NCBI RefSeq assembly: GCF_012911015.1
Contig: NZ_WVVV01000006.1
Span: 24,829-88,828 of the forward strand
Reading direction: 5' to 3'
DNA: 64,000 bases
DNA from: Chelativorans sp. ZYF759
GTDB taxonomy: Bacteria; Pseudomonadota; Alphaproteobacteria; Rhizobiales; Rhizobiaceae
Under the pieces are notes generated by a model. The model ran no database searches and had not been told where the DNA came from. It worked only from the letters and a program-made list of their open reading frames with translations. Shown one piece after another: positions 1-7,626 of this stretch; positions within the stretch are counted from its first letter, which is position 1, and each line of letters starts with the position of its first letter. The position numbers were made by a program, and so were the translations under genes.

Positions 1-454
1 GTTCGTCAGCCACAGCATCGAGTGCAGTCGCGACGCCTGTCGCAGATGCCGCCCCGATCGCCGTGCGCGCCTCGGCCTGGTCGGCCGCCGCCATGAAGCT
101 CTTGATCGTGGCCGAGGTCGAGAAGTTCGCCGGATTGAGATAGAAGCTCGCCGGCTGGCTGTTGAGCAGCACCGAGTTCGGCGCGACGCCCTCGACGATG
201 ATCGCGATATTGTCGAAGGCGGTCTGGATCGCCTGCTGCAACTCGCCGAGTTCGGGCGCGATATTGACCTGTATGAGATCGAGCGCGGCCTGCGTGCCCT
301 GCGCGATCAGGTTCTCGAACGTGCCTTCCAGCTCTTCGCGCTCGACCAGGCGGGCATGGATGGAGCCGAAGACCGCGTTGAAGAGGTCCGGCGACATCTC
401 ATACCGGGAGTCGACCGTGTAGCCGTTCTCAGGCGATGGCGTCGGCAGTGTCAA
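1..454 (-). CDS. Phage tail fibre-like protein, N-terminal part (runs off left edge)
   Basis: About 151 residues are visible before the left edge. The reading frame opens with a TTG at 454 preceded by GGGGAGA six bases upstream; no ATG lies near the frame opening, so TTG is the best start. The product starts MTLPTPSPENGYTVDSRYEM and later has Ala/Gln/Ile-rich helical segments followed by a region with phage-fibre-like phrases such as LLNSQPASFYLNPANF and QAEARTAIGAA, typical of alphaproteobacterial phage tail fibres. It overlaps the upstream small gene by 26 bases, which implies translational coupling. It is inferred to be a structural tail protein of prophage A; the receptor-binding end is outside the window. 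The exact role is not certain. Confidence 0.6.
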   Translation of the reverse strand, partial: MTLPTPSPENGYTVDSRYEMSPDLFNAVFGSIHARLVEREELEGTFENLIAQGTQAALDLIQVNIAPELGELQQAIQTAFDNIAIIVEGVAPNSVLLNSQPASFYLNPANFSTSATIKSFMAAADQAEARTAIGAASATGVATALDAVADE

Positions 455-608
455 CGCAGTTCTCCCCGTGTTCGTCGACCAGCTTGTTGAGGAAGGCGCC
501 CTTCATTTCGTAGACGCCGCCCGGCAGAAACCGCATCCGCCCATGCTGGACGGCGCGGCTGAGCTTGACCGAATAGGTCTTCTTTTCGTTGTAAGGCTTC
601 GTGGCCAT
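429..608 (-). CDS. Small phage structural-region protein, 59 residues
   Basis: ATG at 608 follows a good AGAGGAAA ribosome site. A longer in-frame opening upstream has no ribosome site and a random-looking composition, so it was not used. The basic N-terminus (MATKPYNEKKTYSVKLSRAV) and the GGVYEMKG segment are typical of short phage head/tail accessory proteins, but I do not recognise a family. It is the first gene of a leftward pair with the fibre gene and is divergent from the cargo gene at 870. The 260 bases between them (609-869) hold both ribosome sites and presumably divergent promoters; I see no other gene there. Confidence 0.6.
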   Translation of the reverse strand: MATKPYNEKKTYSVKLSRAVQHGRMRFLPGGVYEMKGAFLNKLVDEHGENCVDTADAIA

Positions 609-869
609 TGAGGTTTCCTCTTGTCGGGCGCCGGCATTATACGTTTCGGGGCGGCGATCCCCTATGCAGGAAGCGGGTAGAGCGGCTGCCATCGAAGCGT
701 CAGGCCGAAGCCGATCAGACACAACAGCCACGCCACCCCGGCGCGAAGGTAAAGCATTGCGATGATCCGGGTTAGGCGGGCGCATGGCAGGCGCCTTGCC
801 AGGGGTGGAACGGTCGGCTAGGGGGGCAGGGCGGCTAAAATCCGTGAGCCCTTAGGAGAGTACCCACCG

Positions 870-1916
870 ATGGAAGAATGGATTGCGTCGGCTATCAGAG
901 CCGCGAAAGAAATGGAGGCACATTCCCCCCTCGAAAAAGGCGGCGCCAACGCTGACTTCGTTAAGCAAAGCTACGAAAACCATTGGGGTGGAAGGGTTGA
1001 GAGTATCCGTGAAAAGATAGCCGGCGGCGAAACAATCGCTCACATCCTCGCCGGTATTCGCAGCCAGCCCCACCTCCTGAGAAACAATCAGGGCACCGAC
1101 GCGATCACCAAGAACGCGCTGCCCGACTTCAACGAAACTACGTCGGATGGCAATCCGACGTCACGTCTCGGAGTATGCAACAGCCGGTTCGTCGCGCAGC
1201 CAAACTTCGACCCGATGACCGCCATCTACCGACATGCCTTGGATGCGGACACGATAGTTGAACTCGGCGCGGGGCCGGGGTGGAACCTGTTCAACCTCTC
1301 GACCTTTTTGGGCAAGGCCGTGCACGGAAAGCGCCTGTTTGGTCTCGAGTACTCTGATGCCGGGCTGGAAATCATCAAGCTTCTTGCCGAGCATGAAAGC
1401 CTGCCAATCGAAGCGCACTTCTTCGATTACAGAAACCCCGACCTGTCCGTGCTCCCCCCTACAGGGCGCATGTTGATCTTTTCGCATCACTCGATGGAGC
1501 AGGTTGAGGAAATATCTCCCTTGCTTCACCAAACGATAGCGGCCCGAAAAGAGCCAACGAAACTTATCCACTGCGAGCCTATCGGATGGCAGCGCTTCCC
1601 TGATCTATACAAGGCGCGCGTCCGTGAGAACGACAACCTCTTAAAGGCGATGGTCGTTCGGCGCTTCGATGACCTGCATGCACCCCATGCGGTCGCGATG
1701 TCCGCCGCCATCAACTCTTGGCGCGTCAAATATAACAGAAACGCTATGAATTGCATCAACAAGCAGGTGAACGCCAAGCGGTTCATAGTGCGAGAAGCAA
1801 TCTATGACTTCACCCACATCTACAACTCCAATCCCGTTAATCCTTCGACATATTTGGAGATTGATGTCCTTCCGCCACGCGATCAACCAAAGGAAGAAAG
1901 CGCGGAACAGGAGTGA
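870..1916 (+). CDS. Class I SAM-dependent methyltransferase-like cargo protein
   Basis: 348 residues from an ATG with AGGAGA ten bases upstream. Residues about 130-145 read IVELGAGPGWNLFNL, a clear class I methyltransferase motif I (ExGxGxG), and LFGLEYSDAG about 30 residues later fits the acidic ribose-binding position. The N-terminal 120 residues and the C-terminal 120 residues are not recognised. Base composition is visibly AT-richer than the flanking phage genes and the strand is opposite to the tail operon, both signs of a cargo (moron) gene. It is followed by a polysaccharide-type transferase, so methylation of a surface glycan is an attractive but unproven role; a small-molecule or protein substrate is equally possible. 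Confidence 0.65.
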   Translation: MEEWIASAIRAAKEMEAHSPLEKGGANADFVKQSYENHWGGRVESIREKIAGGETIAHILAGIRSQPHLLRNNQGTDAITKNALPDFNETTSDGNPTSRLGVCNSRFVAQPNFDPMTAIYRHALDADTIVELGAGPGWNLFNLSTFLGKAVHGKRLFGLEYSDAGLEIIKLLAEHESLPIEAHFFDYRNPDLSVLPPTGRMLIFSHHSMEQVEEISPLLHQTIAARKEPTKLIHCEPIGWQRFPDLYKARVRENDNLLKAMVVRRFDDLHAPHAVAMSAAINSWRVKYNRNAMNCINKQVNAKRFIVREAIYDFTHIYNSNPVNPSTYLEIDVLPPRDQPKEESAEQE

Positions 1917-1971
1917 CTTGTCTACCGGCATGCGCTAAGCGGTGCCGCTCTTCAGTAAATATGGTGAGGCG

Positions 1972-4110
1972 ATGCGCACGATTATCAGGAAAATCGTTCC
2001 CTACAGTGTGAGGCAAGCCCTGTGGAGGCTGAGAAACAACAAGCAGTTGTTTGCCGGCGAACCCGTCGTGCGACTGAAGTCTACTCGCTCCGCGCCAGAC
2101 AATCTGCCGGTTAAGGCGCCGAAGCCTGTCACCCCCGTCGCGAACCGACCAAGAGCCTTTTCCAATCTTATTCGCACCATGTCGATCAAGCAGTTGGACG
2201 ATGCGACCGTGAAGGGCGTCTCGGATTTGGCCTCGGATGCTCTCGTTATTTGGGCCTCGTTGGAATACAGGCGTGGCAATTTGCGCCTTGCTACCGACCT
2301 CGCCGCCATGATCCCGCCCAACGCAGATGTCGATCCTAGCCATCTGCGAGCTTGCTGGGACATCCTGCGCGATATCGGCCGCTTTGACCTGGCAATTAGA
2401 GGATTCGAGACCAGAGCATCGGATATCGCTCAAAGCCCAAGTCTTCGCTCCCGGCGCGCACTTACCCTTTTTGCAGCCAAGGGGTACGAGTTCCTGTCGC
2501 GATACGTCGACCGGCACAGCCAATCCACACCTAAAGGTTATGTCGTTCTTTTCGACCTCAACCACCGCATCACATCTGGGCTCATGGTCCCCATCGGCAT
2601 GGAGTTGTTCCGACAAGGGTATGATGTTTCCTCGGTCATCCCGTCAACTATGCCGATCTCCCGGCGTCCCGAGCTACACGGCATTTCTGGTGCGATCAGG
2701 ACCAACGGGTCATCTCTTTCGGACGAGCCGTGGACGTCCGATCGGCTCCACAATCACTGGGTTGTCGATTGGGACCATGAAATGGTGTCCTGCGACGGGG
2801 TGAATTACTACACGTTTTTCTCAGAGCGCATCAGCAAATTGCAAGGCGTATATCGCGGCAAACTGGACACTGCCAAAGCCGTCAACCTGTTCCACTCCAT
2901 GCTCCATCGAAGCGACCTTGCACTGGTCATATGCAAGCGGTTGGTGACCCTCGCTGAGACGACCGGAAAGCCAGTTCGAGTAGTCGCGATGGATACTCAC
3001 TTCGCTCCCCAGGGCGTCGTGCGCCGCTGGTGCGAACAAATAGGGAAGCGATACAACATCCATATGGTGGGGTTATCCGTCGCATACGAAAACTACTTCT
3101 CCAATCTTTCAACTCTGGAGGCCCGCACCGTGGCCGTTGAGGACATGACGGCCCGACCAGATGTTAGACATCCCCTACTTGCCGGGCGGTACCGCCTTGA
3201 CCAGTACCTGGCGAGCGACCCGGAAGCCGTCACAAGGCGAGACCTGGTTCTGGGGATGATTAACATGAACCGAAGCGGGACCAGCGATTCAGACGAATCC
3301 GAGCGCCAGAGGGTTCTTCAGGCGATCAGTGCCGCCAAGGAAGATGGGCGAAAGGTGTTTTGCGCCTTCGGAAAGGTTCTCATCGATTTCGCGGCCCCCG
3401 ACGACCGGGGGAATGTTTTCAAGGATTTCCCCACTTGGGCAAGGGCCTTGGTGGACATGGCCGCGAAATCGAACTCGCTGCTGATTATCAAGCCCCACCC
3501 CCACGAATTGCGTAGTGAGATCGTTCAGGACGGGTGTCAGAAACTTCGAGATCTGCTGCCCGAGGTCCTGCCCGATAACGTCATTTTCCTGGGCCACTCC
3601 TCGTTTAATTCGTCGGAGCTTGCCGACCACGTTGATGGCTGCTTTCTTTGGAACGGAACGGCATATGCTGAATATCAGGTGCTGGGCTGCCCTGCTTTTG
3701 CGGAGAGCATCTGGGCGGAAAAGGACTACCCTATAGACGCTCCTGTGCTGCGGACGCTGGACGACTACACAAGAGTGTTCAGAGGAGTTTCCCCGCGAGA
3801 AATCCCGGTCCATACGGTTGAACGCGCCATCGCCTACATGCAATTTATGAAGTCGGGGTTCGTTACAATCCCATTCCATTACTTCCGACGGCCAGCGACC
3901 AACAAGCCCATCGGCCCCAACATCTTCTACGAAGACCAGATCCTTGACTTGGACCAGAATGGCGACCCACATGTAACCAAGGCCGCCAGCCGGTTCTTTG
4001 AATTTGACAAGGGCGCCGAGCCCGTTGCTTACTTGCCCGCCCCTCTCAAGATGGAAGGCCCGAAACATGAACCACCGAAACGTCGCCGTACTCGTAAGAC
4101 CCGTCAATGA
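1972..4110 (+). CDS. Capsule/LPS-type glycan transferase-like protein (GT-B-like fold)
   Basis: 712 residues from the ATG at 1972, which follows GTGAGG; a GTG at 1942 in the same frame is possible but has no ribosome site. The C-terminal half contains LLIIKPHPHELR, then GCFLWNGTAYAEYQVLGCPAF, a pattern seen in capsule polysaccharide biosynthesis/export proteins (KpsC- and CDP-glycerol transferase-like) where the first segment precedes the nucleotide-sugar binding half. The central region (about residues 190-330) has several short alternating hydrophobic strands such as GYVVLFDLNHRITSG. The N-terminal 180 residues are helical and unassigned. It is AT-richer than its surroundings and pairs with the methyltransferase upstream. 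I infer modification of the lysogen's surface polysaccharide, which would alter phage adsorption; substrate unknown. Confidence 0.6.
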   Translation: MRTIIRKIVPYSVRQALWRLRNNKQLFAGEPVVRLKSTRSAPDNLPVKAPKPVTPVANRPRAFSNLIRTMSIKQLDDATVKGVSDLASDALVIWASLEYRRGNLRLATDLAAMIPPNADVDPSHLRACWDILRDIGRFDLAIRGFETRASDIAQSPSLRSRRALTLFAAKGYEFLSRYVDRHSQSTPKGYVVLFDLNHRITSGLMVPIGMELFRQGYDVSSVIPSTMPISRRPELHGISGAIRTNGSSLSDEPWTSDRLHNHWVVDWDHEMVSCDGVNYYTFFSERISKLQGVYRGKLDTAKAVNLFHSMLHRSDLALVICKRLVTLAETTGKPVRVVAMDTHFAPQGVVRRWCEQIGKRYNIHMVGLSVAYENYFSNLSTLEARTVAVEDMTARPDVRHPLLAGRYRLDQYLASDPEAVTRRDLVLGMINMNRSGTSDSDESERQRVLQAISAAKEDGRKVFCAFGKVLIDFAAPDDRGNVFKDFPTWARALVDMAAKSNSLLIIKPHPHELRSEIVQDGCQKLRDLLPEVLPDNVIFLGHSSFNSSELADHVDGCFLWNGTAYAEYQVLGCPAFAESIWAEKDYPIDAPVLRTLDDYTRVFRGVSPREIPVHTVERAIAYMQFMKSGFVTIPFHYFRRPATNKPIGPNIFYEDQILDLDQNGDPHVTKAASRFFEFDKGAEPVAYLPAPLKMEGPKHEPPKRRRTRKTRQ

Positions 4111-4228
4111 CAACGATGGGATCAAGGCCCTGGAGATGGAGGAGCATATCCGTGCGTGCGAGGGCTCGGCCAACCGCGTTTGCAGGGAACTGTACCACCA
4201 TGACGATGATGGCCCGTGGGAGGAATAG
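4067..4228 (+). CDS. Small hypothetical cargo protein, 53 residues
   Basis: ATG at 4067 follows GGAAGG and lies inside the end of the preceding gene (44-base overlap, different frame). The product begins MNHRNVAVLVRPVNDNDG and ends in an acidic stretch (HHDDDGPWEE). No family is recognised. It is the last rightward gene of the cargo block and stops four bases before the convergent small P-loop gene. It may be a real coupled gene or a chance frame. Confidence 0.4.
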   Translation: MNHRNVAVLVRPVNDNDGIKALEMEEHIRACEGSANRVCRELYHHDDDGPWEE

Positions 4229-4231
4229 TAG

Positions 4232-4426
4232 CTAGCTGGAGCTTTCGTCCTGCCCGGCGCTGGTCTCCAACAGCCGATCAAGCGGGCTCATCACGATCAG
4301 ATCGTCCTCGCCGGGAAGCGTCTCCACTTCAAACCCTTCGGCGCGAAGCATCATGAGCAGCCTGTTTGTCATGAGCGTTTTCCCGCTCCCCGGCTCACCC
4401 TGCACAATGATTGAAAGGTTGTTCAT
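4232..4426 (-). CDS. 64-residue P-loop miniprotein
   Basis: The product has a textbook Walker A (GEPGSGKT, residues 10-17) directly after a hydrophobic strand, followed by a helix (LMTNRLLMMLRAEGFEVETL) and a second strand ending in LIVMSPLD. It resembles only the first 60 residues of a P-loop NTPase; no Walker B or sensor region is present. The start ATG overlaps the stop of the tail gene upstream by one base (TGATG), so it is translated as part of the tail-fibre operon. Similar small nucleotide-binding proteins occur in phages, but their role is unknown. It could be a nucleotide-sensing or chaperone-like accessory of the tail genes, or a decayed NTPase. Confidence 0.65.
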   Translation of the reverse strand: MNNLSIIVQGEPGSGKTLMTNRLLMMLRAEGFEVETLPGEDDLIVMSPLDRLLETSAGQDESSS

Positions 4427-5589
4427 CAGCCTGTGATCCTTCCAAGGTTGACCCCCACCAGATAGATGCCCGGCTCGACACCATAGTCACCATTCGTCGC
4501 GCCGGGCGCGAGATAGCAAGCACCCATTGCGTAACTGCCAACGACGAGGGTCAACATCAACTGCCCTACGTCCGTCGACCAACCGGCTCCGATCTGCGCG
4601 AAGTTCGGCCAGGTTACGCCGTGATCTGTCGAGCGATGCGCACCGACGCCTGTCAGTTTTGTCCCGCTCGCCAGTCGTCCCGCTGCATCGAGGCCAGAGC
4701 GGTTGGGTTGCCGCAAACCAAGGGGAAGAGCCAAATCGTCGTTTGGCAGCCTATGTAGCTCGGGCTGCGTACCGCGTGGCGTGATGAGAGCTGGCGCGGG
4801 GAACGGTCCTACGCCGCCCGTCTTCCGGGTTTGATACAGAGGTCGATTAGCCCCCGTCTCCTCGCGCATAACACAGACATGATCGCCATTGCCCGCGATG
4901 ACATAGCCAGCTTCACCGAAAGCAAGCGCAGGATTGGACCCGATGATTTCCTTGAATGTGAAGTCCCAGCCGCCATTGCTGCTTACAAACGCGGCCGTAA
5001 CGAACGGTGTCGGGCTGACGCGGTAGCCGGTGATGATGATGTCGCTGCCATCCTGCACCGGACGGCCCGCCCATATCGCATAGGTCCCGTTGTCACCCCC
5101 CGCCGTGGTGACGGCAATGGTGGACTGGATTTTTGTCTCGTAGACGCCTGGGGAAAGGCATCGAGCACGGAAGATGTTCTTGCCGCCGAACACCTCGCCG
5201 GGTTCCAGGATGTCATCCAGAAAGCTCAAGGTTTGAAACCCGGCGCTGTTCTCGAAATAGACCCCCTGCTGAATGTCGATGACCTGCACATCATCGGGGT
5301 CGGAAAAATCGACATACACCTTCACCCATCTTTGCCGCTGGGATTGGGCGTGCCCGATGCCGCTCGAAAAGATGAACAGAAGGATTGCGGTTGTGCTGGA
5401 GGTGACCTTCTTGTGGATCGCACTCGGAAAGGCATTGTATTCGTTCCGCTCCAGCCGGATCGCCCTCATCCCGAGCTGCATCCACCGCTGATATTCGGGA
5501 TTGTCGAGGGACTTCGGGACAGTTGAAATCCTCCCATCGACATCCATCAGGATCGTGTTTGCGTCCGAAGAGATCGCTGAAATGCTCAT
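4426..5589 (-). CDS. Tail-associated protein with sialidase-type Asp-box
   Basis: 387 residues, starting at the ATG at 5589 that overlaps the previous stop (ATGA). Residues 1-65 have an unusual phage-tail-like lead (DANTILMDVDGRIS), then a strongly hydrophobic helix ending in AQ, possibly a membrane anchor or buried helix. The remainder is beta-rich with a match to the Asp-box (SxDxGxTW) in RSTDHGVTWPNF and a weaker one at SNGGWDFTF. Asp-boxes mark beta-propeller folds of sialidases and other BNR proteins. As part of the fibre operon the protein is inferred to be a distal tail component that binds or trims host glycan. No catalytic sialidase residues can be assigned, so binding rather than hydrolysis is possible. 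Confidence 0.55.
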   Translation of the reverse strand: MSISAISSDANTILMDVDGRISTVPKSLDNPEYQRWMQLGMRAIRLERNEYNAFPSAIHKKVTSSTTAILLFIFSSGIGHAQSQRQRWVKVYVDFSDPDDVQVIDIQQGVYFENSAGFQTLSFLDDILEPGEVFGGKNIFRARCLSPGVYETKIQSTIAVTTAGGDNGTYAIWAGRPVQDGSDIIITGYRVSPTPFVTAAFVSSNGGWDFTFKEIIGSNPALAFGEAGYVIAGNGDHVCVMREETGANRPLYQTRKTGGVGPFPAPALITPRGTQPELHRLPNDDLALPLGLRQPNRSGLDAAGRLASGTKLTGVGAHRSTDHGVTWPNFAQIGAGWSTDVGQLMLTLVVGSYAMGACYLAPGATNGDYGVEPGIYLVGVNLGRITG

Positions 5590-7616
5590 GGGTGGCACGT
5601 CGCAAGAATGTGAGCAAAGTAAAGCGTTCGATCAATCGCAGCGGCATTATTTGCTATGATGCACCCCTTTCGTCCAGGATGCGTCACAGCGGCTGCAATG
5701 TCGGCAGCGGGGGAAGCTTGCGCCATCTGGCCTGAAGCACCGGTTTGCGGGCTATAGACGGTCACCGTGGGCGTGGCTTCCATATCCCATTCGGGAGTAA
5801 ACGATACGGCTGTTGCAACCCCAGTTCCGTTGGCGGTAAAGCGCTTCGAGCCGCTGTAGTTGACAGGCGTGCCTGGCGCTATGTCGTCATCGTAGGTCTT
5901 CCAGATGATGGAGCGCATCCGCATCTTGCTGTAGATCGGATCGCCTGGAATATAAGGGCTGACAACAGCGCCAATCTCCAACTGCACTTCTTCGATCTCG
6001 GACCAGTCATTGGCACCAGCCGTCCCCGCTGGAACGTGCTGGAAGCGAGCCGCGTTCTGCGTCATGTCGGACGGATATGTTCCCGAAAGGGTAAATGTCT
6101 GCCATGACGTGGAAGGCGTGAGGGCTGCTGAAGTAACGGCGTTGTCACCAACCGAGTAGTTCCCGTTGGTCAACGCAATGACTTGGCGCGTTAGCGCGTT
6201 GGTAGATTTCTCGCCGATAAACAGCGCCCCCGAGAAGTCAGCGCCGGTGCGGTACCGAAACGTGCGGCTGAAAGGCTTACCCGCCAGTGCAACAGCATCG
6301 TAGCGTTCCAACGGAAGAACCAAGTTGATCGCGTTGGTGCTCGTGTCGCCCGGTGTGCGGTGCACACGGAGAGCGAAATTATTGCCTCTGGACCCCTGCT
6401 GCCGGGTTACGGTGACACCGGTCGCACCGCTGGTTCGGGCGATGGTCGCTCCAGCGGCAGCAATGATCCGAGCCGCCGTGCCAGTGATAGTCGCGCCCAT
6501 CGGCCAGTGTTCGAAGGCTCCCTGCCAGCAGAAGTTCCGCGTATCCCGCTCGCCTTGTGGGCCTTGTGGGCCTTGTGGGCCAGGATCGCCCTTGTCGCCC
6601 ACCACTGTCGTCCACAATCCATCGCTCCAGCGGCGCATGGCATCGTCCGCTTCCCGGACATAGAGAGCGCCTTCGATTGGTGATCCACCAGCAAAGGCCG
6701 TCGCGGCGGCGTCGTCTACAAAAGCGCCAAGATAGCGAGTGCGAAATTCTTCCACCCACTCTCTCGCCGATAGCGAGCCAAGGCCGTCAGGGTTGATGCC
6801 AGTGGCCCAGGCTTTGGATTGATCTTTGTGCTCCCCGCTCTCCTGCGCGTATTCGCGGCTGGATTTCGATCCCGGCCCATCGGGCTCGGTGCCGTCGGCA
6901 AACGCCTGTGAGCGCTCGACAGCACTTGAGAGATCGGCCAGGTCGCCAAGCCAGTCTTCCAGCGTGCCTTCATAGCCCTCGTCGACCGCGAGTTCATAGG
7001 CGCTCTTGCCGGTATCGCCCTGATCGCCTTTCTCTCCCTGGGGACCCTGAATAGGACCGACATTGACGAATTCCTCGTCTGTCGCATTCCAGACCCACAG
7101 ATCACCGTCGATCACATAGCCGTCGCCGATATCGCCACTGGCCGGCAGTTCGCTGACATTGGCCAGCGTGCCGAGAATGTTGACCGAACTGCCGTCGTCG
7201 CCCTTCGGGCCGATATCACCCTGGTCACCCTTGGGGCCTGGCTCGCCCTGATCGCCCTTATCCCCTTTGTCGCCTTTCGGGCCGACTTCACCGGTATCAC
7301 CGACCTCGCCCTTGAGATCGACGAAATCACCCCACTCCCCGCCGCCCAGACGGAAGCGCACCGCGGTGCCCTGCCACTCGTGTTCGAACCCGTCTGCAAT
7401 CTGCGCAAGCTGCTGGAGCCAGGCCTCGATCGTTTCGGCGATACCGAACACCTCGGCGCGAGCCTGCAGCACGGCCGGCAGGCTCTCCAGCACCGACAAC
7501 GGGTCGTTGTCGACATAACCGCGATAGGCGTCGAAGCGGGCGTTGATCGCCTTCAGCAGCGCCTCACCGATCTTGACAGCGGCCTGAGCCTTGATCTGGT
7601 CGGTATGCAGGTTCAT
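5586..7616 (-). CDS. Tail fibre protein with collagen-like repeats
   Basis: 676 residues. The N-terminal 95 residues are helical and probably attach to the baseplate. Three Gly-X-Y tracts follow at about residues 103-142, 187-203 and 340-357 (for example GPKGDKGDKGDQGEPGPKGD), which form collagen-like triple helices in phage fibres. The C-terminal 300 residues are beta-rich and resemble the jelly-roll/carbohydrate-binding ends of rhizobial phage fibres (segments such as FSRTFRYRTGADFSG and VQLEIGAVVSPYIPG). It is expected to be a trimeric receptor-binding fibre. The stop overlaps the next gene by four bases. The C-terminal third is less GC-rich than the N-terminal part, suggesting domain exchange. 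Confidence 0.8.
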   Translation of the reverse strand: MNLHTDQIKAQAAVKIGEALLKAINARFDAYRGYVDNDPLSVLESLPAVLQARAEVFGIAETIEAWLQQLAQIADGFEHEWQGTAVRFRLGGGEWGDFVDLKGEVGDTGEVGPKGDKGDKGDQGEPGPKGDQGDIGPKGDDGSSVNILGTLANVSELPASGDIGDGYVIDGDLWVWNATDEEFVNVGPIQGPQGEKGDQGDTGKSAYELAVDEGYEGTLEDWLGDLADLSSAVERSQAFADGTEPDGPGSKSSREYAQESGEHKDQSKAWATGINPDGLGSLSAREWVEEFRTRYLGAFVDDAAATAFAGGSPIEGALYVREADDAMRRWSDGLWTTVVGDKGDPGPQGPQGPQGERDTRNFCWQGAFEHWPMGATITGTAARIIAAAGATIARTSGATGVTVTRQQGSRGNNFALRVHRTPGDTSTNAINLVLPLERYDAVALAGKPFSRTFRYRTGADFSGALFIGEKSTNALTRQVIALTNGNYSVGDNAVTSAALTPSTSWQTFTLSGTYPSDMTQNAARFQHVPAGTAGANDWSEIEEVQLEIGAVVSPYIPGDPIYSKMRMRSIIWKTYDDDIAPGTPVNYSGSKRFTANGTGVATAVSFTPEWDMEATPTVTVYSPQTGASGQMAQASPAADIAAAVTHPGRKGCIIANNAAAIDRTLYFAHILATCHP

Positions 7617-7626
7617 GGGGCAAACC

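Noticed and set aside
429..785. 118-residue version of the small left-end gene
   Set aside because: The upstream 59 residues lack a ribosome site and have random composition; the internal ATG at 608 has AGAGGAAA upstream.
6540..6600. Short tandem repeats that could look like a CRISPR or minisatellite
   Set aside because: They are 9-base units encoding Gly-Pro-Gln triplets of the collagen-like fibre region, without spacers.
4426..7616. Diversity-generating retroelement acting on tail fibre
   Set aside because: No reverse transcriptase and no template/variable repeat pair was found in the window.
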